Shown here in pieces: positions 43,074 to 51,892 of a stretch of DNA of 64,000 nt. Each line of letters opens with the position of its first letter. Positions within the stretch are counted from its first letter, which is position 1. The stretch covers positions 25,742 through 89,741 of the forward strand of contig NZ_LNSB01000017.1 of NCBI RefSeq assembly GCF_001468285.1, read 5' to 3'. This DNA is from Sphingopyxis sp. HIX (GTDB lineage Bacteria; Pseudomonadota; Alphaproteobacteria; Sphingomonadales; Sphingomonadaceae). The translations under genes were made by a program, and so were the position numbers. The notes beneath the pieces were generated by a model that searched no databases, had not been told where the DNA came from, and saw nothing but the letters and a program-made list of their open reading frames with translations.

Positions 43074-43166
43074 ATCGCGGGTTTGGCTACGCGCCATTTG
43101 CCTGCGCGGCAAGGCCCCGCTAAAGGCCGGGGCGACTTCGTTTCTCCCCGCAAAGGCGCAACCATC

Positions 43167-43904
43167 ATGGCCACCCCCGACACCGTCAGCTTCGGCTATG
43201 AGCAGGTCCCCGCGGGCGAGAAGACCGCGATGGTGGGCGAGGTCTTCAGCCGCGTCGCGCGCAAATATGACATCATGAACGACGCGATGTCGGGCGGCAT
43301 GCATCGCCTCTGGAAGGACCGCTTCGTGCGCCGCGTGAAGCCGCGCGCGGGCGAGGCGATCCTCGACATGGCGGGCGGCACCGGCGACATCGCGTTCCGC
43401 ATGGAGAAGTCGGGCGCGAGCATCACCGTCGCCGACATCAACCCCGACATGCTGGGCGTCGGCGTCGAACGCGGGGCCGAGCGCGGGATCGATACGCTGG
43501 TGTGGTCCGAGCAGAATGCCGAGAAGCTGTCGTTTCCCGATCAGTTTTTCGACGCCTATACGATCGCCTTCGGCATCCGCAACGTCACCGATATCCCGGC
43601 GGCGCTCAAGGAAGCGCATCGCGTGCTGCGCTATGGCGGGCGTTTCTTCTGCCTCGAATTCTCGACCAACGAATGGCCGGGTTTCGCGCAGGCCTATGAC
43701 GCCTATTCGCACCATCTGGTGCCGAAGCTCGGCAAGCTGATAGCCGACGACGAGGACAGCTATCGCTATCTGATCGAATCGATCCGGCGCTTCCCGCCGA
43801 TGCCCGAGTTCGCGAAGATGATCGGCGCCGCGGGCTTCACGGCGGTGAAGGTCGAGCCGATCATGGGCGGGCTCGTCGCGATCCACAGCGGGTGGAAGGC
43901 TTGA
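43167..43904 (+). CDS. ubiE: Ubiquinone/menaquinone C-methyltransferase UbiE (245 aa)
   Basis: SAM-dependent C-methylation in ubiquinone synthesis. Family marks: FGYEQVPAGEKTAMVGEVFS, RKYDIMNDAMSGGMHRLWKD, the SAM motif ILDMAGGTGDIAFR, and NVTDIPAALKEAHRVLRYGG. Divergent from mutM. The stop overlaps the likely starts of ubiB. Confidence 0.96.
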   Translation: MATPDTVSFGYEQVPAGEKTAMVGEVFSRVARKYDIMNDAMSGGMHRLWKDRFVRRVKPRAGEAILDMAGGTGDIAFRMEKSGASITVADINPDMLGVGVERGAERGIDTLVWSEQNAEKLSFPDQFFDAYTIAFGIRNVTDIPAALKEAHRVLRYGGRFFCLEFSTNEWPGFAQAYDAYSHHLVPKLGKLIADDEDSYRYLIESIRRFPPMPEFAKMIGAAGFTAVKVEPIMGGLVAIHSGWKA

Positions 43905-45445
43905 CCCGGCCGATCGTCCATATTGCCCGCCTGCTGAAATGGGGGCGTATCCTCGCGCGCCACGGGGCGCTGCGCGGGATCGAGAGCGCGCCGCAGACCC
44001 CGATCGGCGTGAAGCGGCTGTGCCGCATCGCGCGCTTCGGCACGTCGCAGCCGGCGGTGCCCGACTATGCCGCCGCCTTCCAGGCGATCGGCCCCGCGGC
44101 GGTCAAGCTGGGCCAGACGCTCGCGACGCGCCCCGACCTCGTCGGCGAGGAGGCCGCGCGCAACCTGCTGACCTTGCAGGACGCGCTGGCGCCGGTGCCG
44201 TTCGAGCGCATCCGCCAGGAAATCGAACTCACTTTCGAGGCACCGCTCGAAAGCCTCTATAGCGAATTCGAGCCCGTCCCCGTCGGATCGGCCTCGATCG
44301 CGCAGGTCCACCGCGCGGTGACCACCGAAGGCCGGCAGGTCGCGGTCAAGGTCCGCCGCCCCGGCATCGACAAGCAGTTCGCGCGCGACATCGACACCTA
44401 TGAATGGGCCGCCGCGCATCTCGAGGCGCTCGGCGGCGAAGCGACGCGGCTGCGCCCGCGCGAAGTGATCGCGAACTTCCGCCGCTGGACCTTGCGCGAG
44501 CTCGACCTCAGGCGCGAGGCGGCGTCGGCGTCCGAGCTCTCCGACGCGATGACCGGCGTGCCGACCTATGAGGTCCCCGCGATCGACTGGGACCGCACCG
44601 CCAGCCGCGTGATGACGATGAGCTGGATCGACGGGATCAAGATTTCGCACCGCGAGCGGCTGATCGCGGCGGGGCACGACATGGAGGCCTTGTCGGCGAA
44701 CCTCGTCAACGCCTTCCTGCGCCAGGCGATCGCCGAGGGCTTTTTCCACGCCGACATGCACCAGGGCAATTTGTTCGTGAAGGCCGACGGGACGATCGCC
44801 GCCGTCGATTTCGGCATCATGGGGCGGATCAACCGGCAGGCGCGCTACTGGCTCGCCGAGATCCTCTACGGCCTGACCACGGGCAATTACCGCCGTGTCG
44901 CCGAAATCCATTTCGAGGCGCAATATGTCCCCGACTATCATAATGTCGAGGAGTTCGCGACGGCGCTGCGCGCGGTCGGCGAGCCGATGCGCGGCAAGCC
45001 GGTGAGCGAGCTCAGCGTCGGCCAGATGCTCGATGGATTGTTCGCGATCACCCGCGACTTCGACATGCAGACGCAGCCGCACCTGCTCCTGCTCCAGAAG
45101 ACGATGGTAATGGTCGAGGGCGTCGCGACGATGCTCAATCCGAAGATCAACATGTGGGACGTCTCCGGTCCCTTCGTCAGCGAATGGATCCGCGACGAGC
45201 TGGGCCCCGAGGCCGCGCTCGCCGACGGCCTCCGCCAGCAGGGCAAGACGCTGGCGCTGATCCCCGACATCATCCGCCGCCTCGACGAACAGCTCCCGAA
45301 GAAGGGCGCCGCCCCGCCCGCGCCGCCGCTGCCCGAAATTCCGCTGATGTGGGAGAAGGGCGAGAAACGCGTCTGGTGGCGCTATGCGCTGACGGCTATC
45401 CTCGCCGCCTCGGCGGGAGCAGCGGCGGCATGGATCTGGGCCTGA
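43892..45445 (+). CDS. ubiB: Ubiquinone biosynthesis kinase-like protein UbiB (517 aa)
   Basis: Atypical kinase/ATPase needed for ubiquinone synthesis. Visible: KxGQ motif AVKLGQTLATRPD, PVGSASIAQVHRA, ADMHQGNLFVK and the metal motif AVDFGIMGRI, then two C-terminal hydrophobic helices (WWRYALTAILAASAGAAAAW). The start is ambiguous: GTG 43892 and TTG 43901 (overlapping the ubiE stop as TTGA) are both possible. Confidence 0.94.
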   Translation: MEGLTRPIVHIARLLKWGRILARHGALRGIESAPQTPIGVKRLCRIARFGTSQPAVPDYAAAFQAIGPAAVKLGQTLATRPDLVGEEAARNLLTLQDALAPVPFERIRQEIELTFEAPLESLYSEFEPVPVGSASIAQVHRAVTTEGRQVAVKVRRPGIDKQFARDIDTYEWAAAHLEALGGEATRLRPREVIANFRRWTLRELDLRREAASASELSDAMTGVPTYEVPAIDWDRTASRVMTMSWIDGIKISHRERLIAAGHDMEALSANLVNAFLRQAIAEGFFHADMHQGNLFVKADGTIAAVDFGIMGRINRQARYWLAEILYGLTTGNYRRVAEIHFEAQYVPDYHNVEEFATALRAVGEPMRGKPVSELSVGQMLDGLFAITRDFDMQTQPHLLLLQKTMVMVEGVATMLNPKINMWDVSGPFVSEWIRDELGPEAALADGLRQQGKTLALIPDIIRRLDEQLPKKGAAPPAPPLPEIPLMWEKGEKRVWWRYALTAILAASAGAAAAWIWA

Positions 45446-45924
45446 AGATAGCGCGCGGCGGAACCGCGGCGGCGGCGGCGCTGGCACTCGGCGGCTGTCC
45501 CAGCAACACGAGCACGCACCTCGTCAGCCTCGACGCGCCGCCGGCCTGGGCCATCGAATATCGGCACGGCACGATCGTCGGGAGTCCGACGACCTTCATC
45601 CAGTCGACCTACCGCGTCCGCAGCGGCGACAAGGTCGTGTGGCAGATCGACCTCGCCGCCGAAGATCCCGCCTGCGACGCATTCGCGCCCGAGCCGCGCG
45701 ACAAGAAATTCCCTGCCGAGCTCCGCTATGGCGAAACGCCGAGCTGCTACCGGCAATCGGTCGCACCGCGACCACTCGAAGAGGGGCACGGCTATCGTTT
45801 CGAAAGCGACGATCTCCGCTACAACCACAGCCTGCACGTCATCGGCCAATATTTCATGGTCGAAGCCGGGCGGGTGAAGCCGATATCGCAGAAGCGCTAC
45901 CGCGAGACGACGGGGGCCGAATGA
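45430..45924 (+). CDS. Putative lipoprotein, unknown function (164 aa)
   Basis: Starts inside the end of ubiB (16-base overlap). N-terminus KIARGGTAAAAALALGGC suggests a lipobox with Cys near 23. The mature part (YRVRSGDKVVWQIDLAAEDP, CDAFAPEPRDKKFPAELRYG, SCYRQSVAPRPLEEGHGYRF) is not recognised. Followed with overlap by a membrane protein gene, and the two may work together. Confidence 0.6.
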   Translation: MDLGLKIARGGTAAAAALALGGCPSNTSTHLVSLDAPPAWAIEYRHGTIVGSPTTFIQSTYRVRSGDKVVWQIDLAAEDPACDAFAPEPRDKKFPAELRYGETPSCYRQSVAPRPLEEGHGYRFESDDLRYNHSLHVIGQYFMVEAGRVKPISQKRYRETTGAE

Positions 45925-46439
45925 TCGGGCGCTGGTATCGCACGCCATGGGCCCAATGGATCGCGTCGACGCTGGTCGCGGCGATAGAAGCCGCCATATT
46001 CGGATTGATCGCATTGGTCGCGATCATCTGGGGCGGCGAGACCGTCGTCTTCGGGTCTTCGGGTCCGGGTATCGCCATGCTGGCCGAGTTGAGCTTGATC
46101 CTGCTGCTCTTCGTCTTGCCGCCACTGCTCGTCATCGCGATCGTGCTGCTCTGGCCCGTGCTGCTCGGCCTTTCGGCCATGCTGTGGTTTCCCACGCGAC
46201 GATCGGGCCGCGTCGTCGCCCCCGGCTGGTGGATTTCCACCGGGGCGGCAACGGGCACGGCCTGCGGGCTGCTCCATTTCCTGGGCGGAACGCCGGCATT
46301 CGACATTGTCGAAGGTCCGTTTGCGCCCGCCGTGACGCTGATCTGGACCACGGCCATCGGGGCCTTCGGAACCTGGCGCCTGTATCGCAGGCTGGCCCGG
46401 ATGGCCGATCCGGTTGCATCGGACCATCTATGCGCATAA
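45921..46439 (+). CDS. Membrane protein of unknown function (172 aa)
   Basis: Four to five hydrophobic segments (STLVAAIEAAIFGLIALVAI, LAELSLILLLFVLPPLLVIA, LLGLSAMLWF, STGAATGTACGLLHFLGG, APAVTLIWTTAIGAFGTWRL). It begins within the stop of the preceding lipoprotein-like gene (ATGA overlap). No family recognised. Confidence 0.6.
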   Translation: MIGRWYRTPWAQWIASTLVAAIEAAIFGLIALVAIIWGGETVVFGSSGPGIAMLAELSLILLLFVLPPLLVIAIVLLWPVLLGLSAMLWFPTRRSGRVVAPGWWISTGAATGTACGLLHFLGGTPAFDIVEGPFAPAVTLIWTTAIGAFGTWRLYRRLARMADPVASDHLCA

Positions 46440-46461
46440 TCCATGCGCAAGGAGAATGGCG

Positions 46462-46722
46462 ATGAACGGTCCCGCGCGATTCGAAGGCCCCAAGAAGGCC
46501 GCGCCCAAGAAGCCTACCAACGTGTCGCTGAGCATCGCGCTGGTCGGTGAAGCCAAAAAACTCGGCATCAACGTCAGCGAAGCGTGTCAGGCGGGGCTCG
46601 CCGCCGAGGTCAAAAAGGCGCGGGAAGCGGCGTGGCTGGAAGAAAATCGTGCCGCGATCGAAGCTTCGAACGAATATGTCCGCAAGCACGGACTGCCGCT
46701 CGCCAGATACCGGCTGTTCTGA
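46462..46722 (+). CDS. ccdA: CcdA-type antitoxin (86 aa)
   Basis: Neutralises the gyrase poison CcdB and represses the operon. The C-terminal half is typical: NVSLSIALVGEAKKLGINVS (ribbon-helix-helix end), SEACQAGLAAEVKKAREAAW and the toxin-binding tail LEENRAAIEASNEYVRKHGL. AAGGAG (46449-46454) favours ATG 46462 over the ATG at 46456. Its stop overlaps the ccdB ATG by one base. Confidence 0.9.
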   Translation: MNGPARFEGPKKAAPKKPTNVSLSIALVGEAKKLGINVSEACQAGLAAEVKKAREAAWLEENRAAIEASNEYVRKHGLPLARYRLF

Positions 46723-47018
46723 TGGCCCAGTTCGACGTCCGAAACACGTCGGAAGGGGCGCTCGTCATCGATTGCCAGTCGAATCTGCTGCGGCATCTGA
46801 ACACCCGGCTTGTCGTACCGCTCTTGCCCGCGGACGAATTTGAAGTGGTGGCCAGGCGGCTCAATCCGCTCTTCACCATCGAAGGGACGGACTATGTCAT
46901 GTACACGCAATTTGCCGCGACCCTTGCGGTCAGTCAGCTTGGCGAGGTGATGATGAATCTGGATGACCACAGCCTGATCATCGTCGGCGCGCTCGACGTG
47001 CTGGTGACCGGAGTCTGA
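46722..47018 (+). CDS. ccdB: CcdB-type gyrase-poison toxin (98 aa)
   Basis: FDVRNTSEGALVIDCQSNLL, RLVVPLLPADEF, RRLNPLFTIEGTDYVMYTQF and QLGEVMMNL are typical CcdB segments. The C-terminus LDDHSLIIVGALDVLVTGV differs from the Trp-Gly-Ile ending of the F-plasmid toxin that contacts gyrase, so activity is not certain. Coupled to ccdA. Chromosomal copies can act in stabilisation or stress. Confidence 0.88.
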   Translation: MAQFDVRNTSEGALVIDCQSNLLRHLNTRLVVPLLPADEFEVVARRLNPLFTIEGTDYVMYTQFAATLAVSQLGEVMMNLDDHSLIIVGALDVLVTGV

Positions 47019-47020
47019 TA

Positions 47021-48283
47021 ATGGCCGCGAAACGCATCCTCCTCATCATCGGCGGCGGCATCGCCGCGTACAAAAGCATCGAGTTGGTGCGACTGTTGCG
47101 GAAAGGCGGATATGTCGTGCGCTGCGTGATCACGCGCGCGGGCGAGCAGTTCGTGACGCCGCTGACGCTGGCGGCGCTCAGCGAGAACAAGGTCCATACC
47201 AGCCTGTTCGACCTCAAGGACGAGGTCGAGATGGGGCATATCCAGCTCAGCCGCGAGGCCGACCTGGTCGTCGTCGCGCCCGCGACCGCCGACCTGCTGG
47301 CGAAGATGGCGAACGGTCTGGCCGACGACCTGGCGACCACCCTGCTGCTCGCGACGGACAAACCGGTGCTCGCGGCGCCCGCGATGAATGTGCGCATGTG
47401 GCTGCACGCCGCAACCCGGCGCAATGTCGTGACGCTTCGCGGTGACGGCGTGACGGTGATGGAGCCCGACGAGGGCGAGATGGCGTGCGGCGAATATGGC
47501 CCGGGGCGGCTGCCCGAGCCGGCAGCGATCTTTGCCGCGATCGAGAAGGCCCTGGCTAATGCGCCCGCGGTCGCGCCGCTGACCGGCCAGCCCGATTTCG
47601 CGCCCGCGAACCACCGCCCGCTGCACGGGCGCCGCATCCTGATCACCGCGGGGCCGACGCACGAGCCGATCGACCCGGTGCGCTATATCGCCAACCGGTC
47701 GAGCGGGAAGCAGGGTTTCGCGATCGCCGCCGCCGCCGCCGAAGCGGGCGCCGAGGTGCTGCTGATCGCGGGGCCGGTGCCGCTGCCGACCCCGCCCGGC
47801 GTGATCCGCGTCGATGTCGAGACCGCGCGCGAGATGGCGGCCGAGGTCGAGCAGGGCCTGCCCGTCGACGCCGCGATCATGGTCGCCGCGGTCGCCGACT
47901 GGCGCGCCGCCGACCCGTCGGCGCAGAAGATCAAGAAGGACGGCAGCGGGCGGGTACCGCCGCTCGCGCTCGCCGAAAACCCCGACATTCTCGCTACCGT
48001 CGCGAAGAGCGTACAGCGCCCGCCTTTGCTCATCGGCTTCGCCGCCGAGACCAACGACGTGCTCGCGCATGCGGAGGCCAAGCTCGACCGCAAGGGCTGC
48101 GACTGGATCGTCGCCAACGACGTCGCCGCCGACCCGATGGGGGGCGAGACGAATCGGGTACATATCGTTAGCAAAAGCGGCGTAGACAGCTGGGACCGGC
48201 TGCCCAAACAGGCCGTCGCCCGCAAATTGATGGAAAAGATCGCCGATGAGCTCGATGCGCGTGTCCCAACTCACTCCGATTGA
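47021..48283 (+). CDS. coaBC: Bifunctional phosphopantothenoylcysteine synthetase/decarboxylase CoaBC (420 aa)
   Basis: Two steps of coenzyme A synthesis. CoaC half (1-185): [47 protein letters not shown] and the active-site Cys in [15 protein letters not shown]. CoaB half: [20 protein letters not shown] and [20 protein letters not shown], with IVANDV near the end. The 3' end overlaps dut by 38 bases in another frame. Confidence 0.96.
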   Translation: MAAKRILLIIGGGIAAYKSIELVRLLRKGGYVVRCVITRAGEQFVTPLTLAALSENKVHTSLFDLKDEVEMGHIQLSREADLVVVAPATADLLAKMANGLADDLATTLLLATDKPVLAAPAMNVRMWLHAATRRNVVTLRGDGVTVMEPDEGEMACGEYGPGRLPEPAAIFAAIEKALANAPAVAPLTGQPDFAPANHRPLHGRRILITAGPTHEPIDPVRYIANRSSGKQGFAIAAAAAEAGAEVLLIAGPVPLPTPPGVIRVDVETAREMAAEVEQGLPVDAAIMVAAVADWRAADPSAQKIKKDGSGRVPPLALAENPDILATVAKSVQRPPLLIGFAAETNDVLAHAEAKLDRKGCDWIVANDVAADPMGGETNRVHIVSKSGVDSWDRLPKQAVARKLMEKIADELDARVPTHSD

Positions 48284-48818
48284 AATCCGGATCCAGCGGC
48301 TGCCCAATGGCGGCGGCCTGCCCCTGCCCGCCTATGCGTCGGACGGCGCGGCGGGGATGGACGTCGTCGCGGCGGAGTCGCTGACGATCCGCCCCGGCAC
48401 GCGTCACGCGGTCGCGACGGGCTTCGCGATGGCGATCCCGCCGGGCTATGAGGTGCAGGTGCGCCCGCGCTCGGGGCTCGCGCTCAAGCACGGCATCACC
48501 TGCCTCAACACGCCGGGGACGATCGACAGCGACTATCGCGGCGAGGTGAAGGTGATCCTCGCCAACCTCGGCGACGAGAATTTCGAGATCAAGCGGGGCG
48601 ACCGCATCGCGCAGCTGGTGCCCGCCCCCGTGCAGCGCGCGAGCTTCGCCGAGGTCGAGGCGCTCGACGAAACCGCGCGCGGCGCGGGCGGCTTTGGCTC
48701 GACCGGCGTCGCGAGCGAGGCCGAAAGCAGCGAAGGCGAGGAAGAGCCGATCGACGACAGCGTCCCCGACAATGTCGGCTCGCTGTCGGAGGTCAAGATG
48801 CGGCGGTCGGGGGAGTAA
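48246..48818 (+). CDS. dut: dUTP diphosphatase with acidic C-terminal tail (190 aa)
   Basis: Hydrolyses dUTP to keep uracil out of DNA. All trimeric dUTPase motifs are seen: [11 protein letters not shown] (I), [11 protein letters not shown] (II), [11 protein letters not shown] (III), RIAQLV (IV) and the P-loop-like arm GAGGFGSTG (V). The usual protein ends just after motif V; here about 35 further residues, rich in Glu/Ser/Asp ([18 protein letters not shown]), follow. Start uncertain among ATG 48246, ATG 48255 and GTG 48261. Confidence 0.95.
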   Translation: MSSMRVSQLTPIEIRIQRLPNGGGLPLPAYASDGAAGMDVVAAESLTIRPGTRHAVATGFAMAIPPGYEVQVRPRSGLALKHGITCLNTPGTIDSDYRGEVKVILANLGDENFEIKRGDRIAQLVPAPVQRASFAEVEALDETARGAGGFGSTGVASEAESSEGEEEPIDDSVPDNVGSLSEVKMRRSGE

Positions 48819-49568
48819 TTGCTCTCCGACGCCGAACTCGACCGTTACGCCCGCCAGATCATCCTGCCGCAGTTCGGCGGCGCGGGGCAGGCGAAGCTGA
48901 AAGCCGCGCACATCGCCGTGATCGGCGCGGGCGGGATCGGCTGTCCGGCGATCACCTATCTCGCCGCCGCGGGCGTCGGGCGGCTGACGATCGTCGACCA
49001 TGACCATGTCGAGCTGTCGAACCTGCAACGCCAGCCGCTGTTCACCGACGCCGATATTGGCGCCTCCAAGGCCGAAGTCGCGGCCGATGCCGCGCGGCGA
49101 ATCAATCCGCATGTCGAGGCGGTCGCGGTGGTCCAGCGGCTGGACAGCAGCAATGCTGACACTCTGCTCGCGGGCGCAAGCCTGGTCCTCGACGGGTGCG
49201 ACAATTTCGACACAAGGCTCGCGGTCAACCGCGCCGCAGTAGCGCTCCAGATCCCGCTGCTCTCCGCCGCGATCGGGGCGTTCGAGGGACAGGTTGCGCT
49301 CTACGAGGGCTGGCGCGAGGGCGCGCCCTGCTACCAGTGCCTGGTCGGCGCGGATCCCGACCGCGAAGGGATCAATTGCGCCGAGACCGGGGTGATGGGC
49401 GCGCTCGCGGGCATGGTCGGGACGATGGCGGCGCTCGAGGCGGTGCGCGCGCTGACCGGCTGGGGATCACCGCTTGCCGGGCGGCTCGCCATCGTCGATA
49501 TGCTCGAGCGGCGCTGGCGCGAGGTCGGCGTCGCCAAGGACCCGGGGTGCCCGGCATGTCGAGCCTGA
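48819..49568 (+). CDS. ThiF/MoeB-family adenylyltransferase (249 aa)
   Basis: Activates the C-terminus of a sulfur-carrier protein (MoaD or ThiS type) as an adenylate. ATP site GAGGIGCPAITYLAAAGVGR near residue 36, DHDHVELSNLQRQPLFTDAD, the catalytic-region DGCDNFDTR, and zinc cysteines CYQC and CPAC. TTG 48819 directly follows the dut stop. No carrier-protein gene is seen beside it, so the pathway (molybdopterin or thiamine) is open. Confidence 0.9.
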   Translation: MLSDAELDRYARQIILPQFGGAGQAKLKAAHIAVIGAGGIGCPAITYLAAAGVGRLTIVDHDHVELSNLQRQPLFTDADIGASKAEVAADAARRINPHVEAVAVVQRLDSSNADTLLAGASLVLDGCDNFDTRLAVNRAAVALQIPLLSAAIGAFEGQVALYEGWREGAPCYQCLVGADPDREGINCAETGVMGALAGMVGTMAALEAVRALTGWGSPLAGRLAIVDMLERRWREVGVAKDPGCPACRA

Positions 49569-49921
49569 ACATCATCGTCGCGGTCGCCGAGGGGCGGCGG
49601 CTCTATGCGGCGCTCGAAGCGGCGATGGCGTCGGCGGCGCTCGGACGTCCGACGCGCGTCTTCCTGCAGGGCGAGGCGGCGGCGCTGCTGCGCGATCCGG
49701 TGAGTTTCGCGGGCGACGCGGCGCGCCGCGCGGCGGGACAACCCGAGCTCGCGTGGATGGTCGAGGAAGCGATCGCGATGGAGGTCGGGCTGTTCGTCTG
49801 CCAGTCGGGCATGGCGCTGGTCGGCGTCGCCGCGACCGAGCTGGTGCCGCATGTGAAGGCGGCGGGGCTGGTGAGCTTCATGGCCGATATCGGGCCGGGG
49901 GACCGGCTGGTGGTGTACTGA
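49556..49921 (+). CDS. DsrE-like family protein (121 aa)
   Basis: A small alpha/beta protein of the DsrE/DsrF-like type: LNIIVAVAEGRRLYAALEAA, TRVFLQGEAAALL and LFVCQSGMALVGVAATEL, with the cysteine in the position used for sulfur handling in related proteins. It overlaps the ThiF-like gene by 13 bases, which supports a shared sulfur-transfer role. Confidence 0.75.
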   Translation: MSSLNIIVAVAEGRRLYAALEAAMASAALGRPTRVFLQGEAAALLRDPVSFAGDAARRAAGQPELAWMVEEAIAMEVGLFVCQSGMALVGVAATELVPHVKAAGLVSFMADIGPGDRLVVY

Positions 49922-49927
49922 AATATC

Positions 49928-49959
49928 GATCCTCCCCACGCGCAGCGATGGGGAGGATC
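49928..49959. terminator. Hairpin B2, single hairpin of repeat B, between convergent genes
   Basis: Perfect 11-bp stem GATCCTCCCCA / TGGGGAGGATC around the loop CGCGCAGCGA, between the stops of two convergent genes. The same hairpin forms the left part of element B1 at 14970. No T-run; it may nonetheless shape both mRNA ends. Confidence 0.6.
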
Positions 49960-49965
49960 ACAAGC

Positions 49966-50691
49966 CTAAGAATTGTCGCACACCTTGATATCCTCGGGCT
50001 CCGGCCGGTTGCCGTCGGGGACGAAGCGCGCGAGATAGCCGCCGGCGTGCTGCTTGTCGTCGTAGGACAGGAGTTTGTACCCCACCGCCTCGAACTCGCA
50101 GACGAGCAGGCGGAAGGGCGTGCCATGGTCGGCGATCGGCCGGTCGCCGTCGACGACGAGGATCTGCCCGCCCTGACGCAGCGCCGGGCGCAGCCGCCAG
50201 AGGAAGGCATAGGGCTCGCCGATCTCGTGATACATATGGACCATGAACACGCGGTCGAAGCTGGCGGCGGGGAGCCGCGGATCGTCGACCGCGCCGAGCT
50301 TGATCGAGACATTGTCGAGCCGCTCGCGCGCGACGCGGTCGGCGAGGCGCTCGATCACCTCGGGCATGATGTCCTGCGCAAGCACGCGCCCGTTCGCGCC
50401 GACGCGCTGCGCGAGGCGCACGGTATAATAGCCGTCGCCCGCGCCGATGTCGGCGACGGTCATGCCCGGGCGGACATCGGCCGAGTCCATCACATCCTCG
50501 GCCTCGTTCACCCGGTCGCGCGCCTCCTCGGTCGACCATTTGGTCGACACCGTCGGCGCGACGGGGCGGTCGGCGGGCGGGAAGTCGCGCGCGGTCGCGG
50601 CGCGGTCGCCGTCCTGATCCCATGGCGGCGCGTCGCAGCCGCCGAGCAGCGGCAAGGCCGCGAGCGCGGCGAGGACGGCGCCGCGCAGCAT
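49966..50691 (-). CDS. Class I SAM-dependent methyltransferase with lipoprotein signal (241 aa)
   Basis: The catalytic domain is clear: VRPGMTVADIGAGDGYYTVR (SAM motif I), VLAQDIMPEVIERLADRV, and RVFMVHMYHEIGEPY. The N-terminus LRGAVLAALAALPLLGGC has a good lipobox (LGGC, Cys near 19), which would send the enzyme out of the cytoplasm. Its ATG overlaps the prfB stop (TGATG). The methyl acceptor is unknown. Confidence 0.8.
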   Translation of the reverse strand: MLRGAVLAALAALPLLGGCDAPPWDQDGDRAATARDFPPADRPVAPTVSTKWSTEEARDRVNEAEDVMDSADVRPGMTVADIGAGDGYYTVRLAQRVGANGRVLAQDIMPEVIERLADRVARERLDNVSIKLGAVDDPRLPAASFDRVFMVHMYHEIGEPYAFLWRLRPALRQGGQILVVDGDRPIADHGTPFRLLVCEFEAVGYKLLSYDDKQHAGGYLARFVPDGNRPEPEDIKVCDNS

Positions 50692-51818
50692 CAGTCGATA
50701 TCCTCGACGTCGACCTTTTCGCCGGTGACCTTCTGCGACAGCGCCGCCGCCATGAAGGGATCGAGCGCGCCGTCGAGCACATCGGAAGGCGCCGTGGACG
50801 TTACCCCGGTGCGCAAATCCTTCACCAGCTGATAGGGCTGGAGGACATAGGAGCGGATCTGGTGGCCCCAGCCGATCTCGGTCTTCGCCTGATATTCGCC
50901 CGACGCCGCGGCCTCGCGCTTCTGCAGCTCGGCCTCGTACATCCGCGCCTTCAGCATGCCCATCGCGGTCGCGCGGTTCTTGTGCTGCGAGCGGTCGTTC
51001 TGCGACGCGACGACGATGCCCGTCGGGATGTGCGTGATGCGCACCGCCGAGTCGGTGGTGTTGACGTGCTGGCCACCCGCCCCCGAGGCGCGATAGGTAT
51101 CGATCTTGAGGTCGCCCTCGTTGATCTCGATATCGATATTGTCGTCGATCACCGGATAGACCCACACCGACGAAAAGCTGGTGTGGCGCCGCGCCGAGCT
51201 GTCGTAGGGCGAGATGCGGACGAGGCGGTGGACGCCGCTCTCGGTCTTCGAATAGCCATAGGCATTCTCGCCCTTGACCAGCATCGTTGCCGACTTGATC
51301 CCCGCCTGCTCGCCCGCCTGATATTCGACCAGCTCGACCTTGAACCCGCGCTTTTCGGCCCAGCGGCTGTACATGCGCTGGAGCATTTCGGCCCAGTCCT
51401 GGCTCTCGGTGCCGCCGGCGCCCGCATGGACCTCGATATAGGCATCGTTGGCGTCGGCCTCGCCCGCGAGCAGGGCTTTGATCTTGTCTTCCTCGGCGCG
51501 CGCCGCGAGCGCGGCCAGGCCCGCGACGGCCTCGTCGACCATCGCCTCGTCGCCTTCCATCTCGGCCAGCTCGATCAATTCGGCGGTGTCGGCGCATTCG
51601 GTTTCGATCGCGCGCGTCGCGGTGATCGCCTCGTCGAGGCGGCGACGTTCGCGCATGACCTCCTGCGCCGCCTTGGCGTCGTTCCACAGGGTCGGATCCT
51701 CGACCTTGGCGTTCAGCTCGTCGAGTCGGCGCAGCGCGCGGTCCCAGTCGAGGAACCGCCGCAGCAGCGCCAGCGCGGCGCCGATCTTGTCGATATGATC
51801 CTGCGCTTCGGCGCGCAT
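50691..51818 (-). CDS. prfB: Peptide chain release factor 2 (375 aa)
   Basis: Terminates translation at UGA and UAA. GGQ motif in [13 protein letters not shown] near residue 248 and the stop-recognition loop [15 protein letters not shown], which has SPY where E. coli has SPF. No programmed frameshift: the frame is continuous from ATG 51818, which has AGGAG upstream. The gene ends in UGA, a codon its own product reads. Confidence 0.96.
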   Translation of the reverse strand: MRAEAQDHIDKIGAALALLRRFLDWDRALRRLDELNAKVEDPTLWNDAKAAQEVMRERRRLDEAITATRAIETECADTAELIELAEMEGDEAMVDEAVAGLAALAARAEEDKIKALLAGEADANDAYIEVHAGAGGTESQDWAEMLQRMYSRWAEKRGFKVELVEYQAGEQAGIKSATMLVKGENAYGYSKTESGVHRLVRISPYDSSARRHTSFSSVWVYPVIDDNIDIEINEGDLKIDTYRASGAGGQHVNTTDSAVRITHIPTGIVVASQNDRSQHKNRATAMGMLKARMYEAELQKREAAASGEYQAKTEIGWGHQIRSYVLQPYQLVKDLRTGVTSTAPSDVLDGALDPFMAAALSQKVTGEKVDVEDID

Positions 51819-51892
51819 GTTCTAGCTCCTGAAAAAATGTCGATCACGCCCTTACGGCCTGTCGGGCCGAAGGGAAAGAAACTCGCGAACCG

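Noticed and set aside
50691..51818. Programmed frameshift in prfB
   Set aside because: The frame is continuous from start to stop; no in-frame UGA near codon 26.
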